Shown piece after piece: positions 27,139 to 35,449 of a DNA stretch of 64,000 nt; positions within the stretch are counted from its first letter, which is position 1, and each line of letters begins with the position of its first letter. Source of the stretch: Paraconexibacter sp040581415 (lineage in GTDB: Bacteria; Actinomycetota; Thermoleophilia; Solirubrobacterales; Solirubrobacteraceae); NCBI RefSeq assembly GCF_040581415.1, contig NZ_CP114014.1, positions 1,798,001 to 1,862,000 of the forward strand, given 5' to 3'. The notes below the pieces were generated by a model. That model searched no databases. It was not told the origin of the DNA and saw only the letters and a program-made list of their open reading frames with translations. Made by a program: the position numbers and the translations under genes.

Positions 27139-28200
27139 CTAGAAGCCGTAGGCCTCTTTCAGCTCCGGGTCCTTCTCGGCGAGCATTTTCGCCAGGGTCA
27201 CCATGACCTGGCACTGCTTCCAGGTCGCGTCGTCCTGCATCTTGCCGTCGATCATGTGGACGCCGGCGCCGTCCGGGATGGCCTCGAGGACCTTCTTGGC
27301 GAACAGGACCTCGTCCACCGGCGGCGAGAAGACCTTCTTCGCGATGCCGATCTGGACGGGGTGCAGCGACCATGCGCCGACGCAGCCGAGCAGGAACGCC
27401 GCGCGGAACTGCGCCTCGCAGGCGACGACGTCCTTGATGTCGCCGAACGGCCCGTAGAAGGGGAGCAGCCCGTTCATCGTGCACGCGTCGACCATGCGCG
27501 CGATCGAGTAGTGCCACGGGTCCTGCTGCGCGGTGATGCGGGTCTGGCCCTCGACGATCTGGCCGTCCTCGATCTGCGGGTCGGACATCGAGATGTAGCC
27601 CGGGTGGCCGCCGCCGACGCGCGTGGTCTTCATGCGGCGGGACGCGGCGAGGTCGGCCGGGCCGAAGGACATGCCCTGCATGCGGGGGGACGCCGCGGCG
27701 ATCTCCTCGACGTGGGCGACGCCCTGGGCGGTCTCCAGGAGCGCGTGGATCAGGATCGGCTTCTTGACGCCGGCCTTCGCCTCGAGCTGCGCCAGGAGGC
27801 GGTCGACGTAGTGGATGTCCCACGGGCCTTCGACCTTCGGGACCATGATCACGTCGAGCTTGTCGCCGATCTCGGTGACGAGCGTCGTGAGGTCGTCCAG
27901 GACCCACGGGCTGTCGAGCGCGTTGACGCGCGTCCACAGCTGCGTCGAGCCGAGGTCGATGGTCTTGCCGACCTTGACGAGGCCCTCACGCGCCGGGACC
28001 TTGCGGTCGAGCGGGACGGCGTCCTCGAGGTTGCCGAGGACGATGTCGGCCTTGGCCGCCGTGTCCGGGAGCTTGGCGACCATCTTCTCGTTCGACGCGT
28101 CGAAGAAGTGGATCATCCGCGACGGCGGGAACGGGATCTCGCGGAGCGGATCCGGTGCGCCCACACAGAGCGGCTTGAAGAAGTCCTTGGGGCTGCGCAT
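27139..28200 (-). CDS. mcl: Malyl-CoA / beta-methylmalyl-CoA lyase (HpcH/CitE family)
   Basis: 353 aa TIM-barrel Mg2+ lyase. The sequence LGNLEDAVPLDRKVPAREGL holds the metal-binding Glu/Asp and catalytic Arg, followed by RVNALDSPW, MVPKVEGPWDIHYVD and LLETAQGVAHVEEIA. Length and motifs match Mcl of methylotrophs and Rhodobacter rather than citrate lyase CitE (about 290 aa). It cleaves malyl-CoA to acetyl-CoA and glyoxylate and beta-methylmalyl-CoA to propionyl-CoA and glyoxylate, reversibly. TACGGT (28215-28210) is 9 nt before ATG. It leads the ligase-ferredoxin genes and diverges from an acyltransferase. Confidence 0.92.
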   Translation of the reverse strand: MRSPKDFFKPLCVGAPDPLREIPFPPSRMIHFFDASNEKMVAKLPDTAAKADIVLGNLEDAVPLDRKVPAREGLVKVGKTIDLGSTQLWTRVNALDSPWVLDDLTTLVTEIGDKLDVIMVPKVEGPWDIHYVDRLLAQLEAKAGVKKPILIHALLETAQGVAHVEEIAAASPRMQGMSFGPADLAASRRMKTTRVGGGHPGYISMSDPQIEDGQIVEGQTRITAQQDPWHYSIARMVDACTMNGLLPFYGPFGDIKDVVACEAQFRAAFLLGCVGAWSLHPVQIGIAKKVFSPPVDEVLFAKKVLEAIPDGAGVHMIDGKMQDDATWKQCQVMVTLAKMLAEKDPELKEAYGF

Positions 28201-28238
28201 AGACGCCGAACCGTACCTTGCGGGTTAGGCTCCACGTC

Positions 28239-29393
28239 TTGTCGACGAGCACCTCATCGGAAGCGACCGTCCCGGTCGAGCAGGCAGGCGAGCGGCGCAG
28301 CGCCCGGGTCGAGTCGCTCCGGGCCCTCGCGGCGCTGGCGGTCTTCGTCGGCCACGCCTTCGCGCTCTCGTTCGGCAACGAGGGCGGCGTCTTCGACGGG
28401 ACGAAGAACAAGCTGCTCGTCGGCGGCGGCCTCGGGGTCTTCCTGTTCTTCACCCTTTCGGGCTACCTGCTGTTCCTCCCGTTCCTGAAGGCGCAGCTCG
28501 GCCTGCGCGGTCGCGTGCAGCTGGCGGACTACGCGCGCAACCGGATCCTGCGCATCCTGCCGCTGTACGTCGTCGTCATCACCGTCCTCAGCGTCATCCG
28601 CCCGTTCGAGGGCCAGGTGTCGGACTGGTGGCGCTTCATGCTCTTCATCCAGAACTACTCCGGTGAGTCGATCACGCTGCCCGACAGCCCGGTCTGGTCG
28701 CTCCAGGTCGAGATGCACTTCTACATCGTGCTGCCGCTGTTCGCCTTCCTGCTCGCGCTCGTCGCCCGCCGGTCGCTCGTCGTCACGTCGCTCATCCTGC
28801 TGGCGCTCGCCGGCGTGAGCTACAAGGTGCGCGAGCACGGCGTCTTCGAGCACGACCAGCTCGGCGTCCTCTACGGCCTGTACTCGCTGCCCGGCCTGAT
28901 GTACCTGTTCATCAGCGGGATGCTGCTCGCCGTCGCGAAGGTGTGGTGCGATCGCGCCCGGCCCGGCTGGATGGACCTGCCGGTCATCGGCTGGTCGGTG
29001 GTCTGGTTCGCGGTCGGCGTCGGGCTGTACGCGTACATGGCGACGAAGAACCAGCTCGTCCAGACGCAGCTGCTGCCGTTCGCGGGCTTCCTCGTCGTCG
29101 CGTCCGCGGTGCTGCCGCTGCGCTCCGGCCTGCAGAACGCGGTCCTCGAGTGGCGGCCGCTGGCGCTGGTCGGCGTGGCGTCCTACAGCCTCTACCTGGT
29201 CCACGTCCCGATCATCCAGGTGATCACGGGGACGCACGTCCGCGGGGTCGACGGAGCGCTCGTCACGTTCGGCGACGGCATGGACTTCAAGGTCACGCTG
29301 CTGCTCGCCATCGTGGTCGTCGCACCGGTCACGGCGGCGTCCTACCTCGGCATCGAGCGGCCGTTCCTGCGCCTGCGCAAGCGCTGGGTGTAG
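28239..29393 (+). CDS. Acyltransferase family 3 membrane protein
   Basis: 384 aa integral membrane protein with about ten hydrophobic helices. ESLRALAALAVFVGHAFAL near residue 25 carries the family His of acyltransferase-3 (OafA/NodX-like) proteins, which O-acylate surface glycans. No SGNH domain is attached. No ATG precedes the conserved part; TTG 28239 with TAGGCT (28226-28231) 7 nt upstream is the most likely leaderless start, though a TTG at 28218 is also in frame. It is divergent from mcl with only 38 bp between start codons. Confidence 0.82.
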   Translation: MSTSTSSEATVPVEQAGERRSARVESLRALAALAVFVGHAFALSFGNEGGVFDGTKNKLLVGGGLGVFLFFTLSGYLLFLPFLKAQLGLRGRVQLADYARNRILRILPLYVVVITVLSVIRPFEGQVSDWWRFMLFIQNYSGESITLPDSPVWSLQVEMHFYIVLPLFAFLLALVARRSLVVTSLILLALAGVSYKVREHGVFEHDQLGVLYGLYSLPGLMYLFISGMLLAVAKVWCDRARPGWMDLPVIGWSVVWFAVGVGLYAYMATKNQLVQTQLLPFAGFLVVASAVLPLRSGLQNAVLEWRPLALVGVASYSLYLVHVPIIQVITGTHVRGVDGALVTFGDGMDFKVTLLLAIVVVAPVTAASYLGIERPFLRLRKRWV

Positions 29394-29508
29394 CCCGCTC
29401 CGACACGGCCGAAGGGCCCGGTTCCCCCGCTGGGGGCGGACGTGAACGCTCGCGGACACCTAGAATCCGCCGCCGCCAGTCCGACCCCCTGACACGCAGG
29501 AGATCCAC

Positions 29509-30018
29509 ATGTCCGACGATTTCACCACCGACCAGCGCGAGCGCGAAGCTTCCGGCGGCCACGCCTACGGCCGCTACTTCGAGGAGTTCGAGGAGGGCGC
29601 GGTCTACAAGCACTGGCCCGCCAAGACGGTCACCGAGTCGGACGATCATCTCTTCTGCCTGATCACGATGAACCACCACCCGCTGCACCTGAACGACGTG
29701 TACGCGGCGCAGTCGCAGCAGAAGCGCAACGTCGTCGTCGGGCCGCTGGTCTACTCGCTGGCGCTCGGCATGTCCGTGTCGGACGTCTCCGGCAAGGCGA
29801 TCGCGAACCTGGCGACCGAGGAGCTCTCGCACCCCAACCCGGTCTTCCACGGCGACACGCTGTTCGTCGAGACCGAGGTCGTCTCAAAGAAGGCCTCGTC
29901 CTCCAAGCCCGACCGCGGCGTCGTCAAGGTCCACACGAAGGTCCTCAACCAGGACGGCGTCCTCGTCGCGGAGTTCAAGCGCCTGGTCCTCGTCCCGAAG
30001 AAGAACCCGGGCACCTGA
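29509..30018 (+). CDS. MaoC-like hydratase (candidate mesaconyl-CoA hydratase)
   Basis: 169 aa single hot-dog MaoC domain. YGRYFEEFEEGAVYKHWPAKTVTESD is followed by HPLHLNDVYAAQSQ, which has the Asp/His hydratase region, and VGPLVYSLALGMSVSD. The family hydrates enoyl-CoAs; actinobacterial homologues next to malyl-CoA lyase genes hydrate mesaconyl-CoA. The Rhodobacter enzyme is a double hot-dog of about 340 aa, so this half-size protein would act as a dimer. TAGAAT near 29461-29466 and AGGAG before ATG give a leadered mRNA. It is 1.3 kb from mcl. Confidence 0.75.
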   Translation: MSDDFTTDQREREASGGHAYGRYFEEFEEGAVYKHWPAKTVTESDDHLFCLITMNHHPLHLNDVYAAQSQQKRNVVVGPLVYSLALGMSVSDVSGKAIANLATEELSHPNPVFHGDTLFVETEVVSKKASSSKPDRGVVKVHTKVLNQDGVLVAEFKRLVLVPKKNPGT

Positions 30019-30063
30019 GCCCACCCTGGCTCGGGGGCGTTGTCCGCGACGCCTTCCGGGTAA

Positions 30064-30125
30064 GGGGGCGGTAGTCTTTCGACCCCCACCCCGGCGCTCC
30101 TCTGCGCCGGGGATCTTTTCTTTTC
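30064..30125 (+). terminator. Canonical intrinsic terminator in the maoC-pckG gap, possible attenuator
   Basis: CCCCGGCGC (30089-30097), loop TCCTCT and GCGCCGGGG (30104-30112) are followed by ATCTTTTCTTTTC. This is the only classic hairpin-plus-T-run terminator seen here. Upstream GGGGG (30064-30068) can pair with CCCCC (30083-30087). TAGTCT at 30072-30077 is the best pckG -10 and lies before the terminator, while only 30 bp separate the T-run from pckG, so transcriptional attenuation is possible. Confidence 0.75.
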
Positions 30126-30155
30126 AGCCGTCACCCAGTCCAGGAGTCCAGCACC

Positions 30156-31961
30156 GTGAGCGAGACCGCCGCCGCCCCCACGAAGAACGCCAAGCTGCTG
30201 GCCTGGGTAGAGGAGATCGCCGCGCTGACCAAGCCCGACGCGATCCACTGGTGTGACGGCTCCGCCGAGGAGTACGAGTCGCTGACGCAGGGGCTCGTCG
30301 ACGCCGGCACGTTCAAGAAGCTCTCGGACGCCAAGCGCCCGAACAGCTACCTCGCCTGGTCGGACCCGTCGGACGTCGCCCGCGTCGAGGACCGCACCTA
30401 CATCTGCGCCGCGACGGCCGAGCAGGCCGGCCCGACCAACAACTGGCGCGACCCGGCCGAGATGCGCGAGGTCATGAACGGCCTCTTCGACGGCGCGATG
30501 ACCGGTCGCACGATGTACGTGATGCCGTTCTCGATGGGCCCGCTCGGCTCGGACAAGTCCTACATCGGCGTGCAGGTCACCGATTCGCCGTACGTGGTCG
30601 TCTCGATGCGCGTCATGACCCGCATGGGCCAGAAGGCGCTCGACGTCCTGGGCGAGAACGGCGACTTCGTGCCGTGCGTCCACTCCATCGGCGCCCCGCT
30701 GGCCGACGGCGCCGCCGACAGCGCCTGGCCGACGAACGCCGAGACGAAGTACATCGTCCACTACCCCGAGACGCGCGAGATCTGGTCCTACGGCTCGGGT
30801 TACGGCGGCAACGCCCTGCTCGGCAAGAAGTGCCTCGCGCTGCGGATCGCCTCCATCATCGCCCGCGACGAGGGCTGGATGGCGGAGCACATGCTGATCC
30901 TCAAGCTGACCTCGCCGGAGGGCAAGGTCAAGTTCGTCACGGGCGCCTTCCCGAGCGCGTGCGGCAAGACGAACCTCGCGATGCTCGTCCCGTCCCTTGA
31001 GGGCTGGACGGTCGAGACCGTGGGCGACGACATCGCCTGGATGAAGATCGGCGAGGACGGCCGCCTGTACGCCATCAACCCCGAGGCGGGCTTCTTCGGC
31101 GTCGCTCCCGGCACCGGCTACGACACGAACCCGAACGCCATGGCCTCCATCACGGAGAACACGGTCTTCACCAACACGGCGCTGACGGACGACGGCGACG
31201 TCTGGTGGGAGGGCATGACCGACGAGAAGCCCGCGCACCTGATCGACTGGCACGGCAACGACTGGACGCCGGAGTCCGACATCCCGGCTGCGCATCCGAA
31301 CTCGCGCTTCGCGGTGAGCGCGGGCCAGTGCCCGTCCATCGCCCCCGAGTGGGAGGACCCGACCGGCGTGCCGATCGACGCGTTCCTCTTCGGCGGCCGC
31401 CGCGCGACCGTCCTGCCGCTCGTCCGCGAGGCGACCTCGTGGGAGCACGGCACGTTCCTCGGCGCGACCATGTCCTCGGAGATGACCGCGGCCGCCTTCG
31501 GCACCGTCGGCCAGCTGCGCTTCGACCCGTTCGCCCAGCTGCCGTTCGCGGGCTACAACATGGGCGACTACATCGGCCACTGGCTGTCGATGACCGAGCG
31601 CACCGACGCCGACAAGCTGCCCAAGATCTTCTACGTCAACTGGTTCCGCAAGGACGAGAACGGCAAGTTCATCTGGCCCGGGTTCGGCGAGAACTCGCGC
31701 GTCCTGGAGTGGATCTTCCGCCGCATCGACGGCGAGGTCGAGGCGATCGCCACCCCGATCGGCAACGTGCCGGTCGCCGGCGACATCAACGTCGAGGGCC
31801 TGGACCTCTCCGACGACCAGATGGCCGCGCTGCTCGCCGTCGACACCGACGCCGTCAAGGCCGAGCTGCCGCAGGTCGAGGAGTTCCTCGCGAAGTTCGG
31901 CGACCACCTGCCCGCCGAGATGACGACGCAGCTCGATCAGCTCAAGGCTGCGCTCGGCTAG
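30156..31961 (+). CDS. pckG: Phosphoenolpyruvate carboxykinase (GTP)
   Basis: 601 aa GTP-dependent PEPCK. The hyper-reactive-Cys P-loop FPSACGKTNLAM, substrate-binding YGSGYGGNALLGKK, Mn2+ ligands near GDDIAWM and the guanine-binding NWFRKDENGKFIWPGFG are present. It converts oxaloacetate and GTP to PEP and CO2, the entry to gluconeogenesis. GTG 30156 has AGGAG at 30142-30146. An intrinsic terminator lies just upstream. With the malyl-CoA and ethylmalonyl-CoA genes it links C2/C4 units to the glycolytic genes at 10-15 kb. Confidence 0.97.
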   Translation: MSETAAAPTKNAKLLAWVEEIAALTKPDAIHWCDGSAEEYESLTQGLVDAGTFKKLSDAKRPNSYLAWSDPSDVARVEDRTYICAATAEQAGPTNNWRDPAEMREVMNGLFDGAMTGRTMYVMPFSMGPLGSDKSYIGVQVTDSPYVVVSMRVMTRMGQKALDVLGENGDFVPCVHSIGAPLADGAADSAWPTNAETKYIVHYPETREIWSYGSGYGGNALLGKKCLALRIASIIARDEGWMAEHMLILKLTSPEGKVKFVTGAFPSACGKTNLAMLVPSLEGWTVETVGDDIAWMKIGEDGRLYAINPEAGFFGVAPGTGYDTNPNAMASITENTVFTNTALTDDGDVWWEGMTDEKPAHLIDWHGNDWTPESDIPAAHPNSRFAVSAGQCPSIAPEWEDPTGVPIDAFLFGGRRATVLPLVREATSWEHGTFLGATMSSEMTAAAFGTVGQLRFDPFAQLPFAGYNMGDYIGHWLSMTERTDADKLPKIFYVNWFRKDENGKFIWPGFGENSRVLEWIFRRIDGEVEAIATPIGNVPVAGDINVEGLDLSDDQMAALLAVDTDAVKAELPQVEEFLAKFGDHLPAEMTTQLDQLKAALG

Positions 31962-31972
31962 CACCACGAATC

Positions 31973-32008
31973 GGTGGTGACCGCCGCGCCCGCGGTCCGG
32001 TCACCACC
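31973..32008 (+). terminator. 11-bp hairpin after pckG
   Basis: GGTGGTGACCG (31973-31983) and CGGTCACCACC (31998-32008) pair perfectly with a 14-nt loop, 11 nt after the pckG stop. No T-tract. Confidence 0.55.
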
Positions 32009-32033
32009 TGTTCACCGGACGGGGGAGCGCAGC

Positions 32034-32047
32034 GGGGAGAACTCCCC
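32034..32047 (+). promoter_or_regulatory. Palindrome over the ribosome binding site
   Basis: GGGGAG-AA-CTCCCC is a perfect 14-bp palindrome ending 2 nt before the ATG at 32050; its left half is the only Shine-Dalgarno-like sequence. It could hide the ribosome site in RNA or bind a protein as DNA. Confidence 0.4.
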
Positions 32048-32049
32048 GC

Positions 32050-33171
32050 ATGACCCCCACCCCGACACGCCGCGGCGCCGCCCTGGTCGCGGCCTCGCTG
32101 GCCTTCCTCCTCACCGTCGCCGGCTTCGCCGCGGCCGCGGGCGGCTCCCGTGACCGCGGACGCGCGACCGCCGACGCGCCGCTCGTCCTCGGCCACCGGG
32201 GCGCATCGGGCCTGCGCCCCGAGCACACGCTCGCCTCATACGAGCTCGCGGCGCGCCTGGGCGCCGACTACATCGAGCCCGATCTCGTCGCCACCAAGGA
32301 CGACGTCCTGGTCGCCCGGCACGAGAACGACATCACCGGGACGACGAACGTCGCGGCCCGTCCCGAGTTCGCGGCGCGCAAGACGACAAAGAAGATCGAC
32401 GGCGTCGACGTCACCGGCTGGTTCACGGAGGACTTCACGCTCGCGGAGCTGAAGACCCTGCGCGCGAAGGAGCGGCTGCCGGCCGTCCGCCAGCGGAACA
32501 CCATCTTCGACGGGCGCTTCCAGATCCCGACCCTGCAGGAGGTCATCGACCTGTCCCGCAAGCTCACCAAGGAGCTCGGCCGGCCGATCGGCATCATCCC
32601 CGAGACCAAGCACCCCACCTACTTCGCGGGCATCGGACACGACCTCACGCCGCTGCTGGTCCGCACGCTGAAGGCCAACCGCCTGGACGACGCCAAGGAC
32701 AGGGTCTTCGTCCAGTCCTTCGAGACGGCGAACCTGCGGGCGATCCACAAGCTGCTGCCGCGCACGAAGCTCGTTCAGCTGACGTCGGCGTCGGGGCAGC
32801 CGTACGACTTCACGGTCGCCGGCGACAAGCGGACCTACGCGGCCATCACGACGCCGGCAGGCCTGAAGGTCATCGCGAACTACGCGGAGGCGATCGGCCC
32901 CGACAAGGCGCAGATCGTCCCGAGGAAGCCTGACGGGTCCTCGGCCCCGGCGACGAGCCTCGTGGCCGACGCGCACCGCGCCGGGCTGAAGGTCACCCCG
33001 TACACGTTCCGGCCCGAGAACCAGTTCCTGCCCCTGGAGCGGCGCTCGAGCGCGGACCCCAACGCCTACGGCGACCTGATCGGCGAGCTGCAGCAGTACC
33101 TCGCCCTCGGCGTCGACGGGTTCTTCACCGACAACCCGGACATCGGTGTGGAGGCGGTCCGCTCACGCTGA
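32050..33171 (+). CDS. glpQ: Secreted glycerophosphodiester phosphodiesterase
   Basis: 373 aa. An N-terminal signal peptide (about 1-30: LVAASLAFLLTVAGFAAAA) precedes a GDPD TIM barrel: HRGASGLRPEHTLASYELA has the catalytic His-Arg and the Glu, ADYIEPDLVATKDDVLVARHEN the metal Glu/Asp and second His, and IIPETKHP the third acidic ligand. It releases glycerol-3-phosphate from glycerophosphodiesters outside the cell. The length, with a long insertion after the first beta strands, resembles periplasmic GlpQ. A palindrome overlaps its ribosome binding site. Confidence 0.9.
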   Translation: MTPTPTRRGAALVAASLAFLLTVAGFAAAAGGSRDRGRATADAPLVLGHRGASGLRPEHTLASYELAARLGADYIEPDLVATKDDVLVARHENDITGTTNVAARPEFAARKTTKKIDGVDVTGWFTEDFTLAELKTLRAKERLPAVRQRNTIFDGRFQIPTLQEVIDLSRKLTKELGRPIGIIPETKHPTYFAGIGHDLTPLLVRTLKANRLDDAKDRVFVQSFETANLRAIHKLLPRTKLVQLTSASGQPYDFTVAGDKRTYAAITTPAGLKVIANYAEAIGPDKAQIVPRKPDGSSAPATSLVADAHRAGLKVTPYTFRPENQFLPLERRSSADPNAYGDLIGELQQYLALGVDGFFTDNPDIGVEAVRSR

Positions 33172-33186
33172 CGCGGTACGACGGTC

Positions 33187-33222
33187 GTCCGCGACTCCTG
33201 CGCCCGGGGTAGGGTCGCGGAC
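33187..33222 (+). promoter_or_regulatory. 9-bp dyad spanning the gdhA promoter
   Basis: GTCCGCGAC (33187-33195) and GTCGCGGAC (33214-33222) are perfect inverted repeats 18 bp apart. The -10 TAGGGT (33210-33215) touches the right arm, which ends at the base before ATG 33223. Because the mRNA should be leaderless, this is more likely a DNA operator than an RNA hairpin. Confidence 0.5.
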
Positions 33223-34515
33223 ATGGCCTTGGACTCCTTCACCGAGGGTGCGGTTCACGAGGGCGCGGAGTGGTCCGGTGAGCTCTACCGGATCGCCTCG
33301 ACGCAGTTCGCCGGCACCGCCGACGTCCTCGACTTGGACGCCGAGGCGCGCACCCGGCTGCTCGAGCCCCGCCGCGCCCTGACCGTCAACTTCCCGATCC
33401 GGATGGACGACGGCTCCGTCCGGGAGTTCACCGGGTACCGCGTTCAGCACACGCTGACGATGGGCCCGACGAAGGGCGGCTTCCGCTACGCCCCCGGCGT
33501 CTCGCTGGGGGAGTGCGCGGCGCTGGCGATGTGGATGACGTGGAAGTGCGCGCTGCTGGGCCTGCCGTTCGGCGGCGCCAAGGGCGGTGTGCGGTGCGAC
33601 CCGACGCAGCTCAGCGCGGGCGAGCTCGAGCGCATCACGCGGCGCTACACCGCCGAGCTGATCCCGGTCATCGGCCCCGACCGCGACATCCCGGCCCCCG
33701 ACATGGGCACGGGCGAGCGCGAGATGGCCTGGCTCTACGACACCTACTCGCAGGCGATGGGCTACTCGGTCCCGGCGGTGGTGACCGGCAAGCCCGTGGT
33801 GCTCGGCGGCGTCGAGGCGCGCCAGCCCGCGACGGGCCTCGGCTGCGTGTACGTCATCGAGGCGCTGCTCGAGCGGCTCGGCTGGCCGATCCGCGAGCAG
33901 CGCTTCGTCGTGCAGGGCTTCGGCAACGTCGGCCGCGTCGCCGCCCGCGAGCTCTTCGCGATCGGCGCGCCGGTCGTCGGGCTGAGCGACGTCACGGGCG
34001 GGATCGTCGACCCGGCGGGCCTGGACGTGGACGACGTTGCGGCCTGGGTCGACGCCGAGGGATCGCTCGAGGGCTATCCGCGGGCGCAGGCAGTCGGCCG
34101 CTCGGAGATCCTCGAGACCGAGTGCGACATCCTCGTCCCGGCGGCGCTGGAGCGGCAGCTGACGTCGGAGAACGCCGATCGCATCCGGTGCCGGCTCGTC
34201 GTCGAGGCCGCCAACGGCCCGACCACGCCCGAGGCCGAGTCGGTCCTCGCGGACCGCGGCATCCGCGTCGTCCCCGACGTCCTGGCGAACGCGGGCGGCG
34301 TCACGGTCTCCTACTTCGAGTGGGTCCAGGACCATCAGCGCTTCACGTGGGACGGCATCGAGCTGCAGGACCGGCTGCGGCGGATGATGCGCGCCGCGGC
34401 GATCAAGGTCTGGGAGGGCTCCGAGGAGCACGACGTCGACCTGCGAACGGCCGCACTGACGGTCGCGGTGCGGCGGGTGGCGGACGCGGGGGCGCGCCGG
34501 GGCATCTACCCCTGA
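33223..34515 (+). CDS. gdhA: Glu/Leu/Phe/Val dehydrogenase (glutamate dehydrogenase type)
   Basis: 430 aa hexameric amino-acid dehydrogenase. The substrate region GPTKGGFRYAPGVS and the catalytic Lys in GLPFGGAKGGVRCDP are near 85-125. DIPAPDMGTGEREMAW and the Rossmann motif VQGFGNVGRVAARELF follow, and GGVTVSYFEWVQD closes the domain. The profile fits glutamate dehydrogenase of the catabolic NAD type, but leucine or other specificity is not excluded. TAGGGT 7 nt before ATG predicts a leaderless mRNA, and a 9-bp dyad spans the promoter. Confidence 0.92.
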   Translation: MALDSFTEGAVHEGAEWSGELYRIASTQFAGTADVLDLDAEARTRLLEPRRALTVNFPIRMDDGSVREFTGYRVQHTLTMGPTKGGFRYAPGVSLGECAALAMWMTWKCALLGLPFGGAKGGVRCDPTQLSAGELERITRRYTAELIPVIGPDRDIPAPDMGTGEREMAWLYDTYSQAMGYSVPAVVTGKPVVLGGVEARQPATGLGCVYVIEALLERLGWPIREQRFVVQGFGNVGRVAARELFAIGAPVVGLSDVTGGIVDPAGLDVDDVAAWVDAEGSLEGYPRAQAVGRSEILETECDILVPAALERQLTSENADRIRCRLVVEAANGPTTPEAESVLADRGIRVVPDVLANAGGVTVSYFEWVQDHQRFTWDGIELQDRLRRMMRAAAIKVWEGSEEHDVDLRTAALTVAVRRVADAGARRGIYP

Positions 34516-34581
34516 GTGACAGGGACGTCGGGTGGCGCATCGAGGGGCCGCGCGGATGCGACCTGCGCGCGGCGGGCGGAG

Positions 34582-34856
34582 GGTCCGGTGGGCCTGACCC
34601 GTCGGATCCTCCGAGCGTCCGACGCGGCCCGGCTGCGCGGAAGGTCTGGCGGGCCTGACCCGTCGAAGGTTCCGCGGACCTCTGCGATCCGCCGCAGGCT
34701 CGGCCGGCGGCGGTCAATGGCGTATCGCCCGGCTGGGAGCCGCGTGATCCACCACTCGCCCCGGCAGGCGGGGGTCAGTGGCGTTCCACCCGGGTGCGAG
34801 CCGCGTGATCCACCACTCGCCCCGCCTGGCCGGCCCAGCGAGCCCCCGCGCAGGCG
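34582..34856 (-). repeat. 61-bp tandem repeat array B (about four degenerate units)
   Basis: Anchors recur every 61 bp: GGGCCTGACCCGTCG at 34590 and 34651, and CCGCGTGATCCACCACTCGC at 34740 and 34801, with a more diverged unit between. Read on the minus strand the units resemble array A (both have GGATC..CGGCTC and end GAGTGGTGGATC). The array fills the 341-bp space between gdhA and the convergent zinc-ribbon gene; I see no gene in it. Confidence 0.8.
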
Positions 34857-35423
34857 TCAGTGCCCGGCGGAGCCACCCGCGGCGGCCGCCGGCGGACGCG
34901 ACTCCTCGGCCAGCGACGTGATCGCCAGGGCGCCGCGGGCGGCCTCTGTGAGGACCTCGCCGGCCTCCTCGGCGGACCGCGCGTACAGCTCCACGAGCAG
35001 GTGCACGACGATCGTGTCCTCCTCGTGCTTGTGGAAGCGGACGTGAGTGAAGAACTCGCGCGTGCCGTGCTCGCCGAACGCGGCGTAGCTCAGCGCGTCC
35101 CCGGCCTCGGGGCCGGAGCAGGTCTCGACGTCCTCGGCGTCGACGGCGACGGTGCAGGACGCGACCCACGGCGTCCCGGCGACCATGCGCTCCCAGCGGT
35201 CCTCGATCCGGTCCACCCGACCGCCCACGAACGCCAGGTGCGGCTGGTCGTGCATGCAGTCCAGGCACTGCACGACAGCCTCCTGCAGCTCGTCGACCAC
35301 CTCGGCGCGCTCGCCCGTCTCCGGGTCGATCCGGTGGATCCCCTCGTAGTGGACCTGCACTTCGAGCTCTTGGGACCAGCAGCGGTAACAGCGCAGCCAG
35401 GGGCGGGGTTCGTCGGTACTCAT
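34857..35423 (-). CDS. Zinc-ribbon-containing hypothetical protein
   Basis: 188 aa. The N-terminal third has two Cys pairs, LRCYRCW at 11-14 and QCLDCMHD near 53-56, likely to bind one Zn2+. The remainder is an alpha/beta domain with many acidic residues and HVRFHKHEEDTIVVHLLVEL, ending in an Ala/Pro/Gly tail. Not a family I recognise. ATG 35423 has TATGAT (35438-35433) 9 nt upstream and is only 26 bp from the mobA start on the other strand; an extension to 35741 would overlap mobA and is rejected. Confidence 0.7.
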   Translation of the reverse strand: MSTDEPRPWLRCYRCWSQELEVQVHYEGIHRIDPETGERAEVVDELQEAVVQCLDCMHDQPHLAFVGGRVDRIEDRWERMVAGTPWVASCTVAVDAEDVETCSGPEAGDALSYAAFGEHGTREFFTHVRFHKHEEDTIVVHLLVELYARSAEEAGEVLTEAARGALAITSLAEESRPPAAAAGGSAGH

Positions 35424-35432
35424 GCGCTGTCG

Positions 35433-35442
35433 ATCATAGAGT
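35433..35442. promoter_or_regulatory. Overlapping divergent -10 elements (zinc-ribbon gene / mobA)
   Basis: On the plus strand TAGAGT (35437-35442) is 7 nt before GTG 35450. On the minus strand TATGAT (35438-35433) is 9 nt before ATG 35423. The two hexamers share the TA at 35437-35438, so one symmetric element should serve both leaderless genes. Confidence 0.65.
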
Positions 35443-35449
35443 CCGTGTC

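Noticed and set aside
34516..34856. A small gene in the gdhA downstream space
   Set aside because: Open frames there are simply the repeat units read through; no start signal or conserved composition.
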